Shown piece by piece: positions 1 through 13,300 of a stretch of 64,000 nt of DNA. Origin of the DNA: Uranotaenia lowii (Eukaryota > Arthropoda > Insecta > Diptera > Culicidae); the NCBI RefSeq assembly GCF_029784155.1, contig NC_073693.1, positions 354,768,591-354,832,590 of the forward strand, given 5' to 3'. The position numbers and the translations under genes were made by a program. How positions within the stretch are numbered: position 1 is the stretch's first letter; each line of letters starts with the position of its first letter. The notes beneath the pieces were generated by a model that saw only the letters and a program-made list of their open reading frames with translations, searched no databases and had not been told where the DNA came from.

Positions 1-621
1 TCCGATCATGTACTTCACTCTAACACTTGGGTTGAGCTTTGAGAACATTCTTGATAGTGCTTCCATACTTTTTCACCACTCTTGCATTGTAATTTTCGGT
101 AAACACAACGGTTTGGTCAGCTCTCGCATGCATAATGATGGATTTAGAAGAAAGCTGTGCACAATTATTTTTGTCTTCTTCTCTTGTATCTTAAATATCT
201 CGGAAATGCATTAGTTTTAAATTTTGAAAATAACAGGCACCATAATTAAATTTTCAGGCAACACAATGCTGTCAAAATTTTGCATGTTCGATCTCTATAG
301 ACTTAGCTATAACTACAGATGTCGACGTTCCATGCATTCCTAAGTCATTTAGAACCAACATTAAAATTTCGATTTCATTTGGTCCTCCTTTTTTTGATTT
401 TTTGGGTCAAAAACCCGAAACCTTGAGTGCTTTAAGGCACCCCTAAATAAAGTTTGATTGAGCCAGAATTATGCACAGGTCATTTTTTTAAGGCCAATCT
501 ACAAATGTCAATATTGACAATAGTCAATCTCTTTACGAACACACATATAAAGGATATCAGTGAAACTTCATGTTTTTTGTTAAATTTATTATTGGAACTG
601 TAAAGAATTTGTTCTAAGGGA
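1..621. other. AT-rich non-coding DNA
   Basis: No convincing gene. The only open frame (8-214) is short, has no recognisable domain and no splice or promoter context. Positions about 340-520 carry a dispersed repeat described separately. The last part grades into degenerate copies of the 9-bp satellite. Confidence 0.6.
340..520 (+). repeat. Dispersed repeat, copy A (partner near 50545-50670)
   Basis: This stretch shares an ordered series of words with 50545-50670: an 'aaatttcgattt' block, then 'gggtcaaaaacc', then 'gaggcacccct' (here 'aaggcacccct'), then 'aggccaatcta'. The order and spacing are similar in both places and in the same orientation, so this is a diverged dispersed repeat rather than chance. 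No terminal inverted repeat or coding potential is visible, so the class cannot be assigned. Confidence 0.5.
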
Positions 622-925
622 AGTCAATTTTTCCAGAATTTTGTCACTTTTGTAAATTTTGTCAACTTTGTCAAATTTGTCAATTTCGTCAATTTTGTCA
701 ATTTTGTCAATTTTGTCAATGTTGTCAATTTTGTCAATTTTGTCAATTTTGTCAATTTTGTCAATTTTGTCAATTTTATTAATTTTGTCAATTTTGTCAA
801 TTTTGTCAATTTTGTCGGTTTTGTCAATTTTGTCAATTTTGCCAATTTTGTAAATTTGGTAAATTTTGTCAATTTTGTCTTTTTTGTCAAGTTTTTCAAT
901 TTTGGTAATTTTGTCTACTTTTTTC
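622..925 (-). repeat. Satellite array S1, 9-bp unit, type I (TTGACAAAA on the minus strand)
   Basis: About 30 tandem 9-bp units read as AATTTTGTC on the plus strand. The centre is regular, while both edges contain many substituted units (for example gtaaattttg, gtcaactttg, ggtaattttg), the usual pattern when unequal exchange homogenises the middle of an array but not its ends. The open frames seen in it on both strands are tripeptide artefacts of a 9-bp period. Confidence 0.93.
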
Positions 926-2778
926 AAATAGATTATTCATTCGATATTATTTATTAAACTTTTGTGTTGAAGAGACATTCCATTGTCTCTTAGCAACGAA
1001 ATGTACAACGAAACGACAATACATAGATATTTTTGAATAAGGCTTGTAATCTTTGGTCAAAAGTCATGTTTATCCAGTAAAGTAGGACAAAAGCTTACCA
1101 TGGTGGGTAACTCAATACAAACCCATTCATCCCAACTGCCGTCCAGTCAACCCCTAAGGTCGTTCAGTCATTCCCGCTCGTTCGGCCCATAAAAACGTGA
1201 GTTTTTAATTCCGAACCACCCCTTACTTTTTCTCCACTTCAGCGTAAGTCACTCTGCCTTGAAAGCTCTTACAGCAATCTCCCGGTGTGGTAAAGATAAA
1301 ATAATAAAATAAAACTTCTCTAAAAACCCCCACTTCTCTTTTCCAAACTGCGATATTACGCATACTAACAAACAACAGCAAAGCGAAGTGGCGATCACGC
1401 AAAATGATTATGTGCGAGCAATGCGGGCCCCTTTGCGATAGCAGCAGCACGTGTGCGTAATTTTCCGGGTAACAATCTGCTGCTTGCTGTTTGCCGCCAT
1501 TTAGGGGCTTTGCTCTAAAGTGCCCGCAGGAAAATTACCCCCCAACAAACCGGATCGATGCAAAACTTATGGGTACGTGCTGTTCCGACGTTCTAAATCC
1601 AAGAGATGAACTAAAAATGACCATGTGAAAAAAATGTAGAGGATGGAAAATTAAACAAAATACTATATTAACTTCATTCTACGTTTCAACCTAAGTCATC
1701 ATTCTTTTTCAAGGTTGAGAACAACTTTTTTTTAAAATATTTTGTGCCACCTATGTTGCGGCCACTTTCTCAACTTCTTTCAACTAAAATTACATTGTTC
1801 CAAGTACCTACTTTTCACACCGCACTTGGCTTAGATTGTCCTCCATTCGGTTAAGGTAAACAGAATCTTCCAATAAGGTCCTTCATAGAATGCCTGATAA
1901 CCTACACTGTAAATGAACTATCCAAGTCTTAAGTGCTGGTACTAAAAACTTCGATACAAACACTCTTTACCTTTTACATAGTCTTACCATCATGATGGCA
2001 CTTGGCTTTGGCAGAAGCAATTTCTCGGAAGTTTTAGATTGGTTTTCTTTTTAACTTGCCAGGATAGATAGTTGCAGGTCTGAGTGTGAGTGCGTTTGTC
2101 CGAAGTACCTGCTTTGTTAGTTTGTTTTCCTTTTTTTTTTGTTTTTTCATCTACAGTGTGGACAATTTGTTGTGTTTTATGGGAAATTCCACTTACACAA
2201 GAGGGTAGTTCGCCATGTAGTGTTTTTGCTCTTAATTTCGTCTTTCGTGCCTGACATCGACATTCGACAACAACAACAAACCGAAAACCAACAAAACTAT
2301 CACGACGAATATTGTCAGCTCCGTTCCGTTAAAAAAGATGGTGGGCGGAACCCGATGAAGAAACGAAAAAAGGCGACGACAACGAAGGGGGTGGATGGGC
2401 AACCTGAAGACACCAAACTGTCATCATCAACTTTGGACATAAAGTTATATAGCGAATGCAATTCACACGACGTCCGAGACAGTTTATCCGAAGAGCGCGT
2501 CGCGTTCGTGGTTAATTTGTTGCCACTTTTTATGAACTTCCAGGGAGTCGCTAGCTCGCTAACAAGTTATAGAAGGACTTAATTTTTTTTCCTGGGATGG
2601 TTTCGAACTTCTACAAGTACCACAAGATGATTTGACCGTATGGCCAAATAAGTTATAAAACAACAATTAAGTGACCATCGGGAGTGCTCCAGCTTTCAAA
2701 AGGGATGAGAAAGTGTGAATATGTCCTCTAGAAGGTTCGAAGAGTTTTTAAATCGTTTCGCAGAGTGGGAGAATGATT
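926..2778. other. Unique non-coding DNA of mixed composition
   Basis: This segment is less AT-rich and more complex than most of the window, with CAA-rich stretches near 2265-2300. An open frame at 2139-2582 begins at a non-ATG codon and has no recognisable domain; a possible splice acceptor (ctacag) ends at 2156. It could hold a UTR, enhancer or exon of a distant gene, but nothing can be supported. Confidence 0.4.
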
Positions 2779-5700
2779 TGACAAACGACAATGACAAAAA
2801 TGACAAAAATGACAAAAATGACAAAAATGACAAAAATGACAAAAATGACAAAAATGACAAAAATGACAAAAATGACAAAAATGACAAAAATGACAAAAAT
2901 GACAAAAATGACAAAAATGACAAAAATGACAAAAATGACAAAAATGACAAAAATGACAAAAATGACAAAAATGACAAAAATGACAAAAATGACAAAAATG
3001 ACAAAAATGACAAAAATGACAAAAATGACAAAAATGACAAAAATGACAAAAATGACAAAAATGACAAAAATGACAAAAATGACAAAAATGACAAAAATGA
3101 CAAAAATGACAAAAATGACAAAAATGACAAAAATGACAAAAATGACAAAAATGACAAAAATGACAAAAATGACAAAAATGACAAAAATGACAAAAATGAC
3201 AAAAATGACAAAAATGACAAAAATGACAAAATGACAAAAATGACAAAAATGACAAAAATGACAAAAATGACAAAAATGACAAAAATGACAAAAATGACAA
3301 AAATGACAAAAATGGACAAAAATGACAAAAATGACAAAAATGACAAAAATTACAAAAATGACAAAAATGACAAAAATGACAAAAATGACAAAAATGACCA
3401 AAATGACAAAATGACAAAAATGACAAAAATGACAAAAATGACAAAAATGACAAAAAATGACAAAAATGACAAAAATGACAAAAATGACAAAAATGACAAA
3501 AATGACAAAAATGACAAAAATGACAAAACATGACAAAAATGACAAAAAATGACAAAAATGACAAAAATGACAAAATGACAAAAATGACAAAATGACAAAA
3601 ATGACAAAAATGACAAAAATGACAAAATGACAAAAATGACAAAAATGACAAAAATGACAAAATTGACAAAAATGACAAAAATGACAAAATACAAAATGAC
3701 AAAAATGACAAAAATGACAAAATTGCCAAAAATGCCAAAAATGACAAAAATGACAAAAATGACAAAAATGACAAAAATGACAAAAATGACAAAAATGACA
3801 AAATTGACAAAATTGACAAAATTGACGAAATTGACAAAATTGACAAAATTGACAAAATTGACAAAATTGACCAAAATTGACAAAATTGACAAAATTGACA
3901 AAATTGACAAAATTGACAAAATTGACAAAATTGACAAAATTGACAAAATTGACAAAATTGGACAAAATTGACAAAATTGACAAAATTGACAAAATTGACA
4001 AAATTGACAAAATTGACAAAATTGACAAAATTGACAAAATTGACATAAATTGACAAAATTGACAAAATTGACAAAATTGACAAAATTGACAAAATTGACA
4101 AAATTGACAAAATTGACAAAATTGACAAAATTGACAAAATTGACAAAAACTGACAAAATTGACAAAATTGACAAAAATCACAAAATTCACAAAATTGACA
4201 AATTGACAAAATTGACAAAATTGACAAAATTGACAAAATTGACAAAATTGACAAAATTGACAAAATTGACAAAATTGACAAAATTGACAAAATTGACAAA
4301 ATTGACAAAATTGACAAAATTGACAAAATTGACAAAATGACAAAATTGACAAAATTGACAAAATTGACAAAATTGACAAAATTGACAAAATTGACAAAAT
4401 TGACAAAATTGACAAAATTGACAAAATTGACAAAATTGACAAAATTGACAAAATTGACAAAATTGACAAAATTGACAAAATTGACAAAATTGACAAAATT
4501 GACAAAATTGACAAAATTGACAAAATTGACAAAATTGACAAAATTGACAAAATTGACAAAATTGACAAAATTGACAAAATTGACAAATTGACAAAATTGA
4601 CAAAATTGACAAAATTGACAAAATTGACAAAATTGACAAAATGACAAAATTGACAAAATTGACAAAATTGACAAAATTGACAAAATTGACAAAATTGACA
4701 AAATTGACAAAATTGACAAAATTGACAAAATTGACAAAATTGACAAAATTGACAAAATTGACAAAATTGACAAAATTGACAAAATTGACAAAATTGACAA
4801 AATTGACAAAATTGACAAATTGACAAATTGACAAAATTTGACAAAATTGACAAAATTGACAAATTGACAAAATTGACAAATTGACAAAATTGACAAATTG
4901 ACAAAACTGACAAAATTGACAAAATTGACAAAAATCACAAAATTCACAAAATTCACAAAATTGACAAAATGACAAAATTGACAAAATTGACAAAATTGAC
5001 AAAATTGACAAAATTTACAAAATTGACAAAATTGACAAAATTCACAAAATTGACAAAATTGACAAAATTGACAAAATTGACAAAATTGACAAAATTGACA
5101 AAATTGACAAAATGACAAAATTGACAAAATTGACAAAATTGACAAAATTGACAAAATTGACAAAATTGACAAAATTGACAAAAATTGACAAATTGACAAA
5201 ATTGACAAAATTGACAAAATTGACAAAATTGACAAAATTGACAAAATTGACAAAATTGACAAAATTGACAAAATTGACAAAATTGACAAAATTGACAAAA
5301 TTGACAAAATTGACAAAATTGACAAAATTGACAAAATTGACAAAATTGACAAAATTGACAAAATTGACAAAATTGACAAAATTGACAAAATTGACAAAAT
5401 TGACAAAATTGACAAAATTGACAAAATGACAAAATTGACAAAATTGACAAAATTGACAAAATTGACAAAATTGACAAAATTGGACAAAATTGACAAAATT
5501 GACAAAATTGACAAAATTGACAAAATTGACAAAATAGACAAAATTGAAAAAATTGAAAAAATTGACAAAATTGACAAAATTGACAAAATTGACAAAATTG
5601 ACAAAATTAACAAAATTGACAAAATTGACAAAATTGACAAAATTGACAAAATTGACAAAATTGACAAAATTGACAAAAATTGACAAAATTGACAAAAATT

Positions 5701-8545
5701 GACAAAATTGACAAAATTGACAAAATTGACAAAATTGACAAAATTGACAAAATTGACAAAATTGGACAAAATTGACAAAATTGACAAAATTGACAAATTG
5801 ACAAAATTGACAAAATTGACAAAATTGACAAAATTGACAAAATTGACAAAATTGACAAAATTGACAAAATTGACAAAATTCACAAAATTGACAAAATTCA
5901 CAAAATTGACAAAATTGACAAAATGGACAAAATTGACAAAATTGACAAAATTGACAAAATTGACAAAATTGACAAAATTGACAAAATTGACAAAATTGAC
6001 AAAATTGACAAAATTGACAAAATTGACAAAATTGACAAAATTGACAAAATTGACAAAATTGACAAAATTGACAAAATTGACAAAATTGACAAAATTAACA
6101 AAATTGACAAAATTGACAAAATTGACAACATTGACAAAATTGACAAAATTGACAAAATTGACAAAATTGACAAAATTGACAAAATTGACAAAATTGACAA
6201 AATTGTTAAAATTGACAAAATTGACAAAATTGACAAAATTGACAAAATTGACAAAATTGACAAAATTGACAAAATTGACAAAATTGACAAAATTGACAAA
6301 ATTGACAAAATTGACAAAATTGACAAAATTGACAAAATTGACAAAATTGACAAAATTGACAAAATTGACAAAATTGACAAAATTGACAAAATTGACAAAA
6401 TTGACAAAATTGACAAAATTGACAAAATTGACTAAATTGACAAAATTGACAAAATTGACAAAATTGACAAAATTAACAAAATTGACAAAATTGACAAAAT
6501 TGACAAAATTGACAAAATTGACAAAATTGACAAAATTGACAAAATTGACAAAATTGTTTAAAAATTGACAAAATTGACAAAATTGACAAAATTGACAAAA
6601 TTGACAAAATTGACAAAAATTGACAAAATTGACAAAATTGACAAAATTGACAAAATTGACAAAATTGACAAAATTGACTAAATTGACTAAATTGACAAAA
6701 TTGACAAAATTGACAAAATTGACAAAATTGACAAAATTGACAAAATTGACAAAATTGACAAAATTGACAAAATTGACAAAATTGACAAAATTGACAAAAT
6801 TGACAAAATTGACAAAATTGACAAAATTGACAAAATTGACAAAATGACAAAATTGACAAAATTGACAAAATTGACAAAATTGACAAAATTGACAAAATGA
6901 CAAAATTGACAAAATGACAAAATTGACAAAATTGACAAAATTGACAAAATTGACAAAATTGACAAAATTGACAAAATTGACAAAATTGACAAAATTGACA
7001 AAATTGACAAAATTGACAAAATTGACAAAATTGACAAAATTGACAAAATTGACAAAATTGACAAAATTGAGAAATTGACAAAATTGACAAAATTGACAAA
7101 AATTGACAAAATTGACAAAATTGACAAAATTGACAAAATTAACAAAATTGACAAATTGACAAAATTGACAAAATTGACAAATTGACAAAATTGACAAAAT
7201 TGACAAAATTGACAAAATTGACAAAATTGACAAAATTGACAAAATTGACAAAATTGTTAAAATTGACAAAATTGACAAAATTGACAAAATTGACAAAATT
7301 GACTAAATTGACTAAATTGACAAAATTGACAAAATTGACAAAATTGACAAAATTGACAAAATTGACAAAATTGACAAAATTGACAAAATTGACAAAATTG
7401 ACAACAATTGACAAAATTGACAAAATTGACAAAATTGACAAAATTGACAAAATTGACAAAATTGACAAAATTGACAGAAATTGACAAAATTGGACAAAAT
7501 TGACAAAACTGACAAAATTGACAAAAATCACAAAATTGACAAAATTCACAAAATTGACAAAATTCACAAAATTGACAAAATTCACAAAATTGACAAAATT
7601 GACAAAATTGACAAAATTGACAAAATTGACAAAATTGACAAAATTGACAAAATTGACAAAATTGACAAAATTGACAAAATTGACAAAATTGACAAAATTG
7701 ACAAAATTGACAAAATTGACAAAATTGACAAAATTGACAAAATTGACAAAATTGACAAAATTGACAAAATTGACAAAATTGACAAAATTGACAAAATTGA
7801 CAAAATTGACAAAATTGACAAAATTGACAAAATTGACAAAATTGACAAAATTGACAAAATTGACAAAATTGACAAAATTGACAAAATTGACAAAATTGAC
7901 TAAATTGACTACATCGACAAAATTGACAAAATTGACAAAATTGACAAAATTGACAAAATTGACAAAATTGACAAAATTGACAAAATTGATAAAATTGACA
8001 AAATTGACAAAATTGACAAAATTGACAAAATTGACAAAATTGACAAAATTGACAAATTGACAAAATTGACAAAATTGACAAAATTGACAAAATTGACAAA
8101 ATTGACAAAATTGACAAAATTGACAAAATTGACAAAATTGACAAAATTGACAAAATTGACAAAATTGACAAAATTGACAAAATTGACAAAATTCACAAAA
8201 TTCACAAAATTCACAAAATTGACAAAATTGACAAAATTGACAAAATTGACAAAATTGACAAAATTGACAAAATTGACAAAATTGACAAAATTGACAAAAT
8301 TGACAAAATTGACAAAATTGACAAAATTGACAAAATTGACAAAATTGACAAAATTGACAAAATTGACAAAATTGACAAAATTGACAAAATTGACAAAATT
8401 GACAAAATTGACAAAATTGACAAAATTGACAAAATTGACAAAATTGACAAAATTGACAAAATTGACAAAATTGACAAAATTGACAAAATTGACAAAATTG
8501 ACAATGACAAAATTGACAAAATTGACAAAAATTTCAAAAATGACA
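2779..8545 (+). repeat. Satellite array S2, about 5.8 kb, 9-bp unit, type I with a sub-type switch
   Basis: This is the largest array in the window. From 2788 to about 3800 the unit is ATGACAAAA. From about 3800 to 8530 it is TTGACAAAA, so one base changes for a whole block. Scattered 8-bp and 10-bp units (missing or extra A or T) break phase repeatedly, unlike the type II arrays S3-S8, which are almost perfectly in phase. A recognisable cluster of variant units recurs near 4150-4195, 4907-4955 and 7509-7570, showing internal segmental duplication. The right edge decays into degenerate units to about 8640. Very long frames through this array on both strands are not genes. Confidence 0.97.
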
Positions 8546-10264
8546 GAGATCGCAATTGAGCCAAAAAGCAATCACGTCTAAATTCAGGCAAAAATAGTTC
8601 AAAATGTGTCAAAATTAGCTGAAATCGTGTCAAAATTGACATTCAATTTCTTTAGTATTTTTCTTTTAGAGTACAAAAATCACCTTAAAAAGTTATTTTT
8701 CAAAATTTCTCTGAATTCGGTTTTTTAATTCAGATTCCAAAATATATAACTTAGTGACAGTAAAGAAACTTGTTTTAGGAGATAGAATCTTAAAGAAGGA
8801 AGGATAGAAGGAAAAAATAGAATCTTCCTTAAAATTCCACAAATTCCACAAAACTTTATTTGCTTGAAAAATTGTTTATTCAATGTTACTTCGACCTACT
8901 TTCCAGGGTTCATTTATCCCTTGACCAAAAAAGCTGAACCAGTACTGGACACTATCAGCCAAAGCTTGGAAATCATAACTCATCTCTTGATTTTTTTTTG
9001 TTCGTTTTTTGTTTATTGCTCTCTTCGGATCATGTGAAGGCTGGGGGAAACCCCCATTTTCAGGATTTTTTCATTTTTTGTTTTTTGAAAAGCATCGAAC
9101 CAAAAATAGAGCCACCATCCATGGACCCATGACTTTTACCACATTTTGATCAATACGAAAGCAGAAAAAATACATCGATTTCCGGTCTATTTGGTTGAAA
9201 ACGAATGTGTAGCTTTATTTGTTTTGAGGGCTTTTTTAGGTTCTTTTCTTTTGTGCGATAGACGTTTGTCTCGTGGAAAGTAAATCTATATAAAGGTTGT
9301 TATATGAACTTTTTTGATTTTATTTTTCCGATTGAAGCGGTTAACAAAATTGAAAACTATTTTTTTCCATTTCGAGAGAAAATTTAAAAAATATATATAA
9401 ATATGAGATGCTATTTAAAAATTAAAATCTCGTGTTCGTACTGATATGTCAATATATAGGACTGACATGTTGAGAAGTGATAATGTCCCAAAAGGTGAAG
9501 GTGTCGGTTCGAATCTCGTCGTAATTTGTTGTTTTCCTCCTTGTTTTGAAGTGAGTTTATCATTTCGAATTTGTTATAAATTTGATTTTTTTTTTTCTGT
9601 GGTCACACTTCTCTCTGAAAGAAATATCTTCATTCTATTTTAAATTTACTCAAGAGAAACAGTGACGTGCGTTCAATGACAGGCATCTCGGAGTTGGCTC
9701 TATTTGCCAATCCGACAGCTTCACAAACGCAATGATTATCTCTTAGAAAAAAAAACAAAAATGAATAAAGTACCCACCGAAGCCAGCAAAGGGCATTCAA
9801 ATATTTCTGTATTCAGCGAAGGTTCCGCAGAGCCCGAAAAACTGAACCGAATAAGCTCAACTTCCCCCTTCCTATGCCTAATGTAGCAGAAAAATAACAA
9901 CCGACCGACGTCATTTCAGGGAGCTCAGTGTCGGTGTTTTTATTTCTCGGTATGCTCTCGTTTTTTTTCAGTAAAGAGAGTAGGGGAAGAAGGGGCTCTC
10001 GGGATACCCAAGGACACCCGACGAGGACGACGATGATGGTCCGGGCCAAAGTAATTAGCTTTTCGAAACTCCATTGCCGTCGGAGGGAGGAAAACCAACT
10101 CGAAATATCCTCCCAGAGCCAACGCACTGAAATACACACACACATTTAGAGGTTTTTGGTCTTGGCCACCGCATCAAAGCTGTACGGAATGTTAATAGAA
10201 GATGTTTGAAAGAAAAGAAAAGAAATAGCAATAACATTTTCAAAAATGAAAAATAAAAGCTTAA
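8546..10264. other. Unique non-coding DNA
   Basis: No gene recognised. Degenerate satellite-like words persist to about 8640. A tRNA-like B box lies at 9506-9517. The stretch 9650-10150 has higher GC and CG-rich words but only short overlapping frames on both strands. Purine-rich AAAGAAA runs precede the next array. Confidence 0.5.
9440..9525 (+). repeat. tRNA-like (SINE-type) fragment with B box
   Basis: A near-consensus RNA polymerase III B box (GGTTCGAATCTC) sits at 9506-9517. The expected upstream A box is weak, and no cloverleaf acceptor stem can be closed. It fits a decayed tRNA-derived SINE head better than a functional tRNA gene. Chance occurrence of the B box cannot be excluded. Confidence 0.3.
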
Positions 10265-11231
10265 ATTTGACAATTTTGATAATTTTGACAACTTTGACAA
10301 TTTTGACAATTTTGACAATTTTGACAATTCTGACAATTTTGACAATTTTGACAATTTTGACAATTTTGACAATTTTGACAATTTTGACAATTTTGACAAT
10401 TTTGACAATTTTGACAATTTTGACAATTTTGACAATTTTGACAATTTTGACAATTTTGACAATTTTGACAATTTTGACAATTTTGACAATTTTGACAATT
10501 TTGACAATTTTGACAATTTTGACAATTTTGACAATTTTGACAGTTTTGACAATTTTGACAATTTTGACAATTTTGACAATTTTGACAATTTTGACAATTT
10601 TGACAATTTTGACAATTTTGACAATTTTGACAATTTTGACAATTTTGACAATTTTGACAATTTTGACAATTTTGACAATTTTGACAATTTTGACAATTTT
10701 GACAATTTTGACAATTTTGACAATTTTGACAATTTTGACAATTTTGACAATTTTGACAATTTTGACAATTTTGACAATTATGACAATTTTGACAATTTTG
10801 ACAATTTTGACAATTTTGACAATTTTGACAATTTTGACAATTTTGACAATTTTGACAATTTTGACAATTTTGACAATTTTGACAATTTTGACAATTTTGA
10901 CAATTTTGACAATTTTGACAATTTTGACAATTTTGACAATTTTGACAATTTTGACAATTTTGACAATTTTGACAATTTTGACAATTTTGACAATTTTGAC
11001 AATTTTGACAATTTTGACAATTTTGACAATTTTGACAATTTTGACAATTTTGACAATTTTGACAATTTTGACAATTTTGACAATTTTGACAATTTTGACA
11101 ATTTTGACAATTTTGACAATTTTGACAATTTTGACAATTTTGACAATTTTGACAATTTTGACAATTTTGAAAATTTTGACAATTTTGACAATTTTGACAA
11201 TTTTGACAATTTTGACAATTTTGACAATTTT
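10265..11231 (+). repeat. Satellite array S3, 9-bp unit, type II (TTTTGACAA)
   Basis: About 107 tandem units of AATTTTGAC with very few substitutions (for example a cagttttga unit near 10541 and aaaattttg near 11170). The array stays in one phase throughout, with no 8- or 10-bp units obvious. Left-edge units are mildly degenerate. Open frames on both strands are period artefacts. Confidence 0.97.
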
Positions 11232-11309
11232 CAAATCAGTGCTTTTCCAGCCGCTCTTACTTTGTTTACTTGAGTCGGAACGATCCGAAAACATTTTTAG
11301 TTTAGGTCT

Positions 11310-11690
11310 CCCCAATCTGTGCTCACCAGAACATAAACAAACAATCGTAGCAGCAGCCTTAAAAATCTGCGCACCCTAAGCCAATTCGTCTTTCTGCCGA
11401 TGACCAAATCATAAACAAACAATCGTAGCAGCAACCTTAAAAATGTGTCCAATCCTGAGCCAATCCGTATTTCTGCCGGTGGTCGAATCATAAACAAACA
11501 ATCGTAGTAGCAGTCTTGAAAATCTGCACTTCCTAAGCCAATCCGTCTTTCTGCCGGTGGCCGAATCATAAAGAAAACAAACGTAGTAGCAGTCTTAAAA
11601 ATCTGCACTCCCTGAGCCAATTCGTCTTTCCGCCTTAAAAATTGGCGCTTCCTGATCAAATCCGTCTTTTTACCGGTGACCGAATCAGTT
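11310..11690. repeat. 78-bp minisatellite, about 4.5 units
   Basis: The word ataaacaaac (or its variant ataaagaaaac) begins at 11333, 11411, 11490 and 11568, a period of 78-79 bp. Each unit also contains a cgtagcagcag-like word, a ccaatccgtcttt-like word and ctgccggtgg. The fifth unit is truncated and more diverged. Because 78 is divisible by three, a minus-strand frame (11297-11659) stays open and shows a repeated MIRPPAE peptide; I treat this as a by-product, not a gene. Confidence 0.85.
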
Positions 11691-13160
11691 ACAAGTTTTT
11701 CGTGACAGTAGCATTAAAAAGCCAACTACGCCAGTGTCGTGATTTCACTATACTTACGAATCTCAACTCAGAGTTTGACTCAGTCACGTCTGTTGCTCTC
11801 AAGGATAGTTCAATGACTGACTTTGTGTTGTTTGTTTTGCCTGTTGCCAAAATAATTTACGTTACCATAGAAATTTATTTTATTTTATATAACTTCAGTG
11901 TTGCCGAATGTAACTATTATTTTATTTTATAACAATTCAATTATTCATAGATTTTCAAAAGAAAATTTAAAAAAATATCCTTGCAAGTTGCGTTACTATA
12001 TTTTTTTTCTTCCAGTTCTTCTACGAAACAAACCGTTTCTCTTTGCCTAATATTTACGGATGGGAAGGAGGAATGCGAAAGAGAGAACGCCAGAGTAGGG
12101 TTTCATTTTCTGTTCCAAGGGACGCTAATAGCACATTAATTTGAGCCTACTCTGACTTTGGCCTTCGCTATTTTTCCATTCAACAATTTTCGGGGTGGAG
12201 GAGTTCGTTTGATGCCTGCCTTAGTTTTGGTTTTGGTTGTTGTTTTTGTTATTGTTTTCGTTTCTGTTGGTTTAGGGCGGATGATCCCGGACTTCGGGGC
12301 AGATGGGCTTCGGGCTGGTTATGAAAATTTTTTGCTCGGGAGATATGCGCTGAAATATGCGGCAAAACTTGTAATCACTGATTCGTTATCTGAGATCGAA
12401 TGAAACAAAAAAGATGAGAGTTCAAGACTACGTTTGAAAGTTTGTTGAGGGTATTCCGGTTGAAGCAGATTTGTAGGTTGATGTAAATAAAAAAACATAA
12501 CCTGATTACCTGATGATATAGATCTTAGCAATTCAACTCAAATAGTCTTCAATTTCGGTAAAACCTTTGATAAAAAAACAGTTCAAATAAAATCATTGTA
12601 AAGAACTTTTTTTCGACCCACAAACTAGCTACCAAACTTAAGCGACAAAAACTTGATGCGAAAAAAACTGAAAATAGATGAACCTTCCTGTGATCTGAAG
12701 AGAGAAAAAGCAAACAAAAAGTCCAGCTGCCAGAAAATTGGGAAATGAGTTATGATTTTCCCAGCGCGCCCGCTGCAGCGAATGTGGATTTTTTTTTTTG
12801 ATAATGGAAGTCTAAGAGCAATGGATTCTAGAAAGTAGGTCAAAGTAACGTGGAGTAAACAATTTTACAAGCGAAAACAGCTTTTTAAATTCGTAAGGAA
12901 TTTATTAATTTTTTATGCCACTTACTAAACGAATAAATTATGACATTTTAACTTTTGTAGTTAAAATTTTGGTTCTTTAACTCTTAAAAGTAAAAGGGTT
13001 AGCTAAAATTTTGAAGTCTAGATTTCTAAGCTCTGAAAGTCATTTCTGAAGAATGAGTTTTTTTTGCATTAGCCATGAAGTCATTTCACTGAAAAGGGAT
13101 TCATTTGATTTTATTGTATTTTTTATCATTCTGACTTCATTAAGACTAAGGTTATCAGAA
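11691..13160. other. Unique non-coding DNA
   Basis: No gene recognised; only short frames without domains or plausible splice structure. A GTT/TTG-rich stretch lies near 12220-12270. Confidence 0.5.
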
Positions 13161-13300
13161 TTTTTTAGCACATATCCGGACCGGACAAATCCGTGCAATT
13201 TTATCTAAAATCCTGAAAAAATCCAAGCATTTAATTTCTAAATATTCTACCAGAAATCTGGGCAACATCCGAGCAAATTTGGTCAAAACCCAAGAATAAC
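13160..13300 (-). mobile_element. Fragment of a dispersed element related to 59824-60301
   Basis: The words 'cacatatccgg', 'gcaattttat', a run of A followed by 'atccaagcattt' and 'atctgggcaac' occur in the same order as in the reverse complement of 60170-60300 (acacgtatccgg, gcaattttat, aaatccgagtattt, atccggcaa). The two are therefore diverged copies of one family, here a fragment next to array S4. No ends or target duplications can be read in this copy. Confidence 0.5.

Noticed and set aside
2139..2582. A 147-codon plus-strand frame in fairly complex sequence
   Set aside because: It starts at a non-ATG codon, contains no recognisable domain, and has no clear promoter, splice donor or poly(A) context. 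It might contain part of an exon, but this cannot be supported.
2728..7296. A minus-strand open frame of 1522 codons through array S2, and similar long frames through all other arrays
   Set aside because: A 9-bp period keeps several frames open on both strands and yields only tripeptide repeats. No start context, splice sites or non-repeat domains are present.
2779..8545. The possibility that the tandem arrays are CRISPR-like
   Set aside because: There are no unique spacers; the arrays are uninterrupted 9-bp tandem repeats in eukaryotic DNA.
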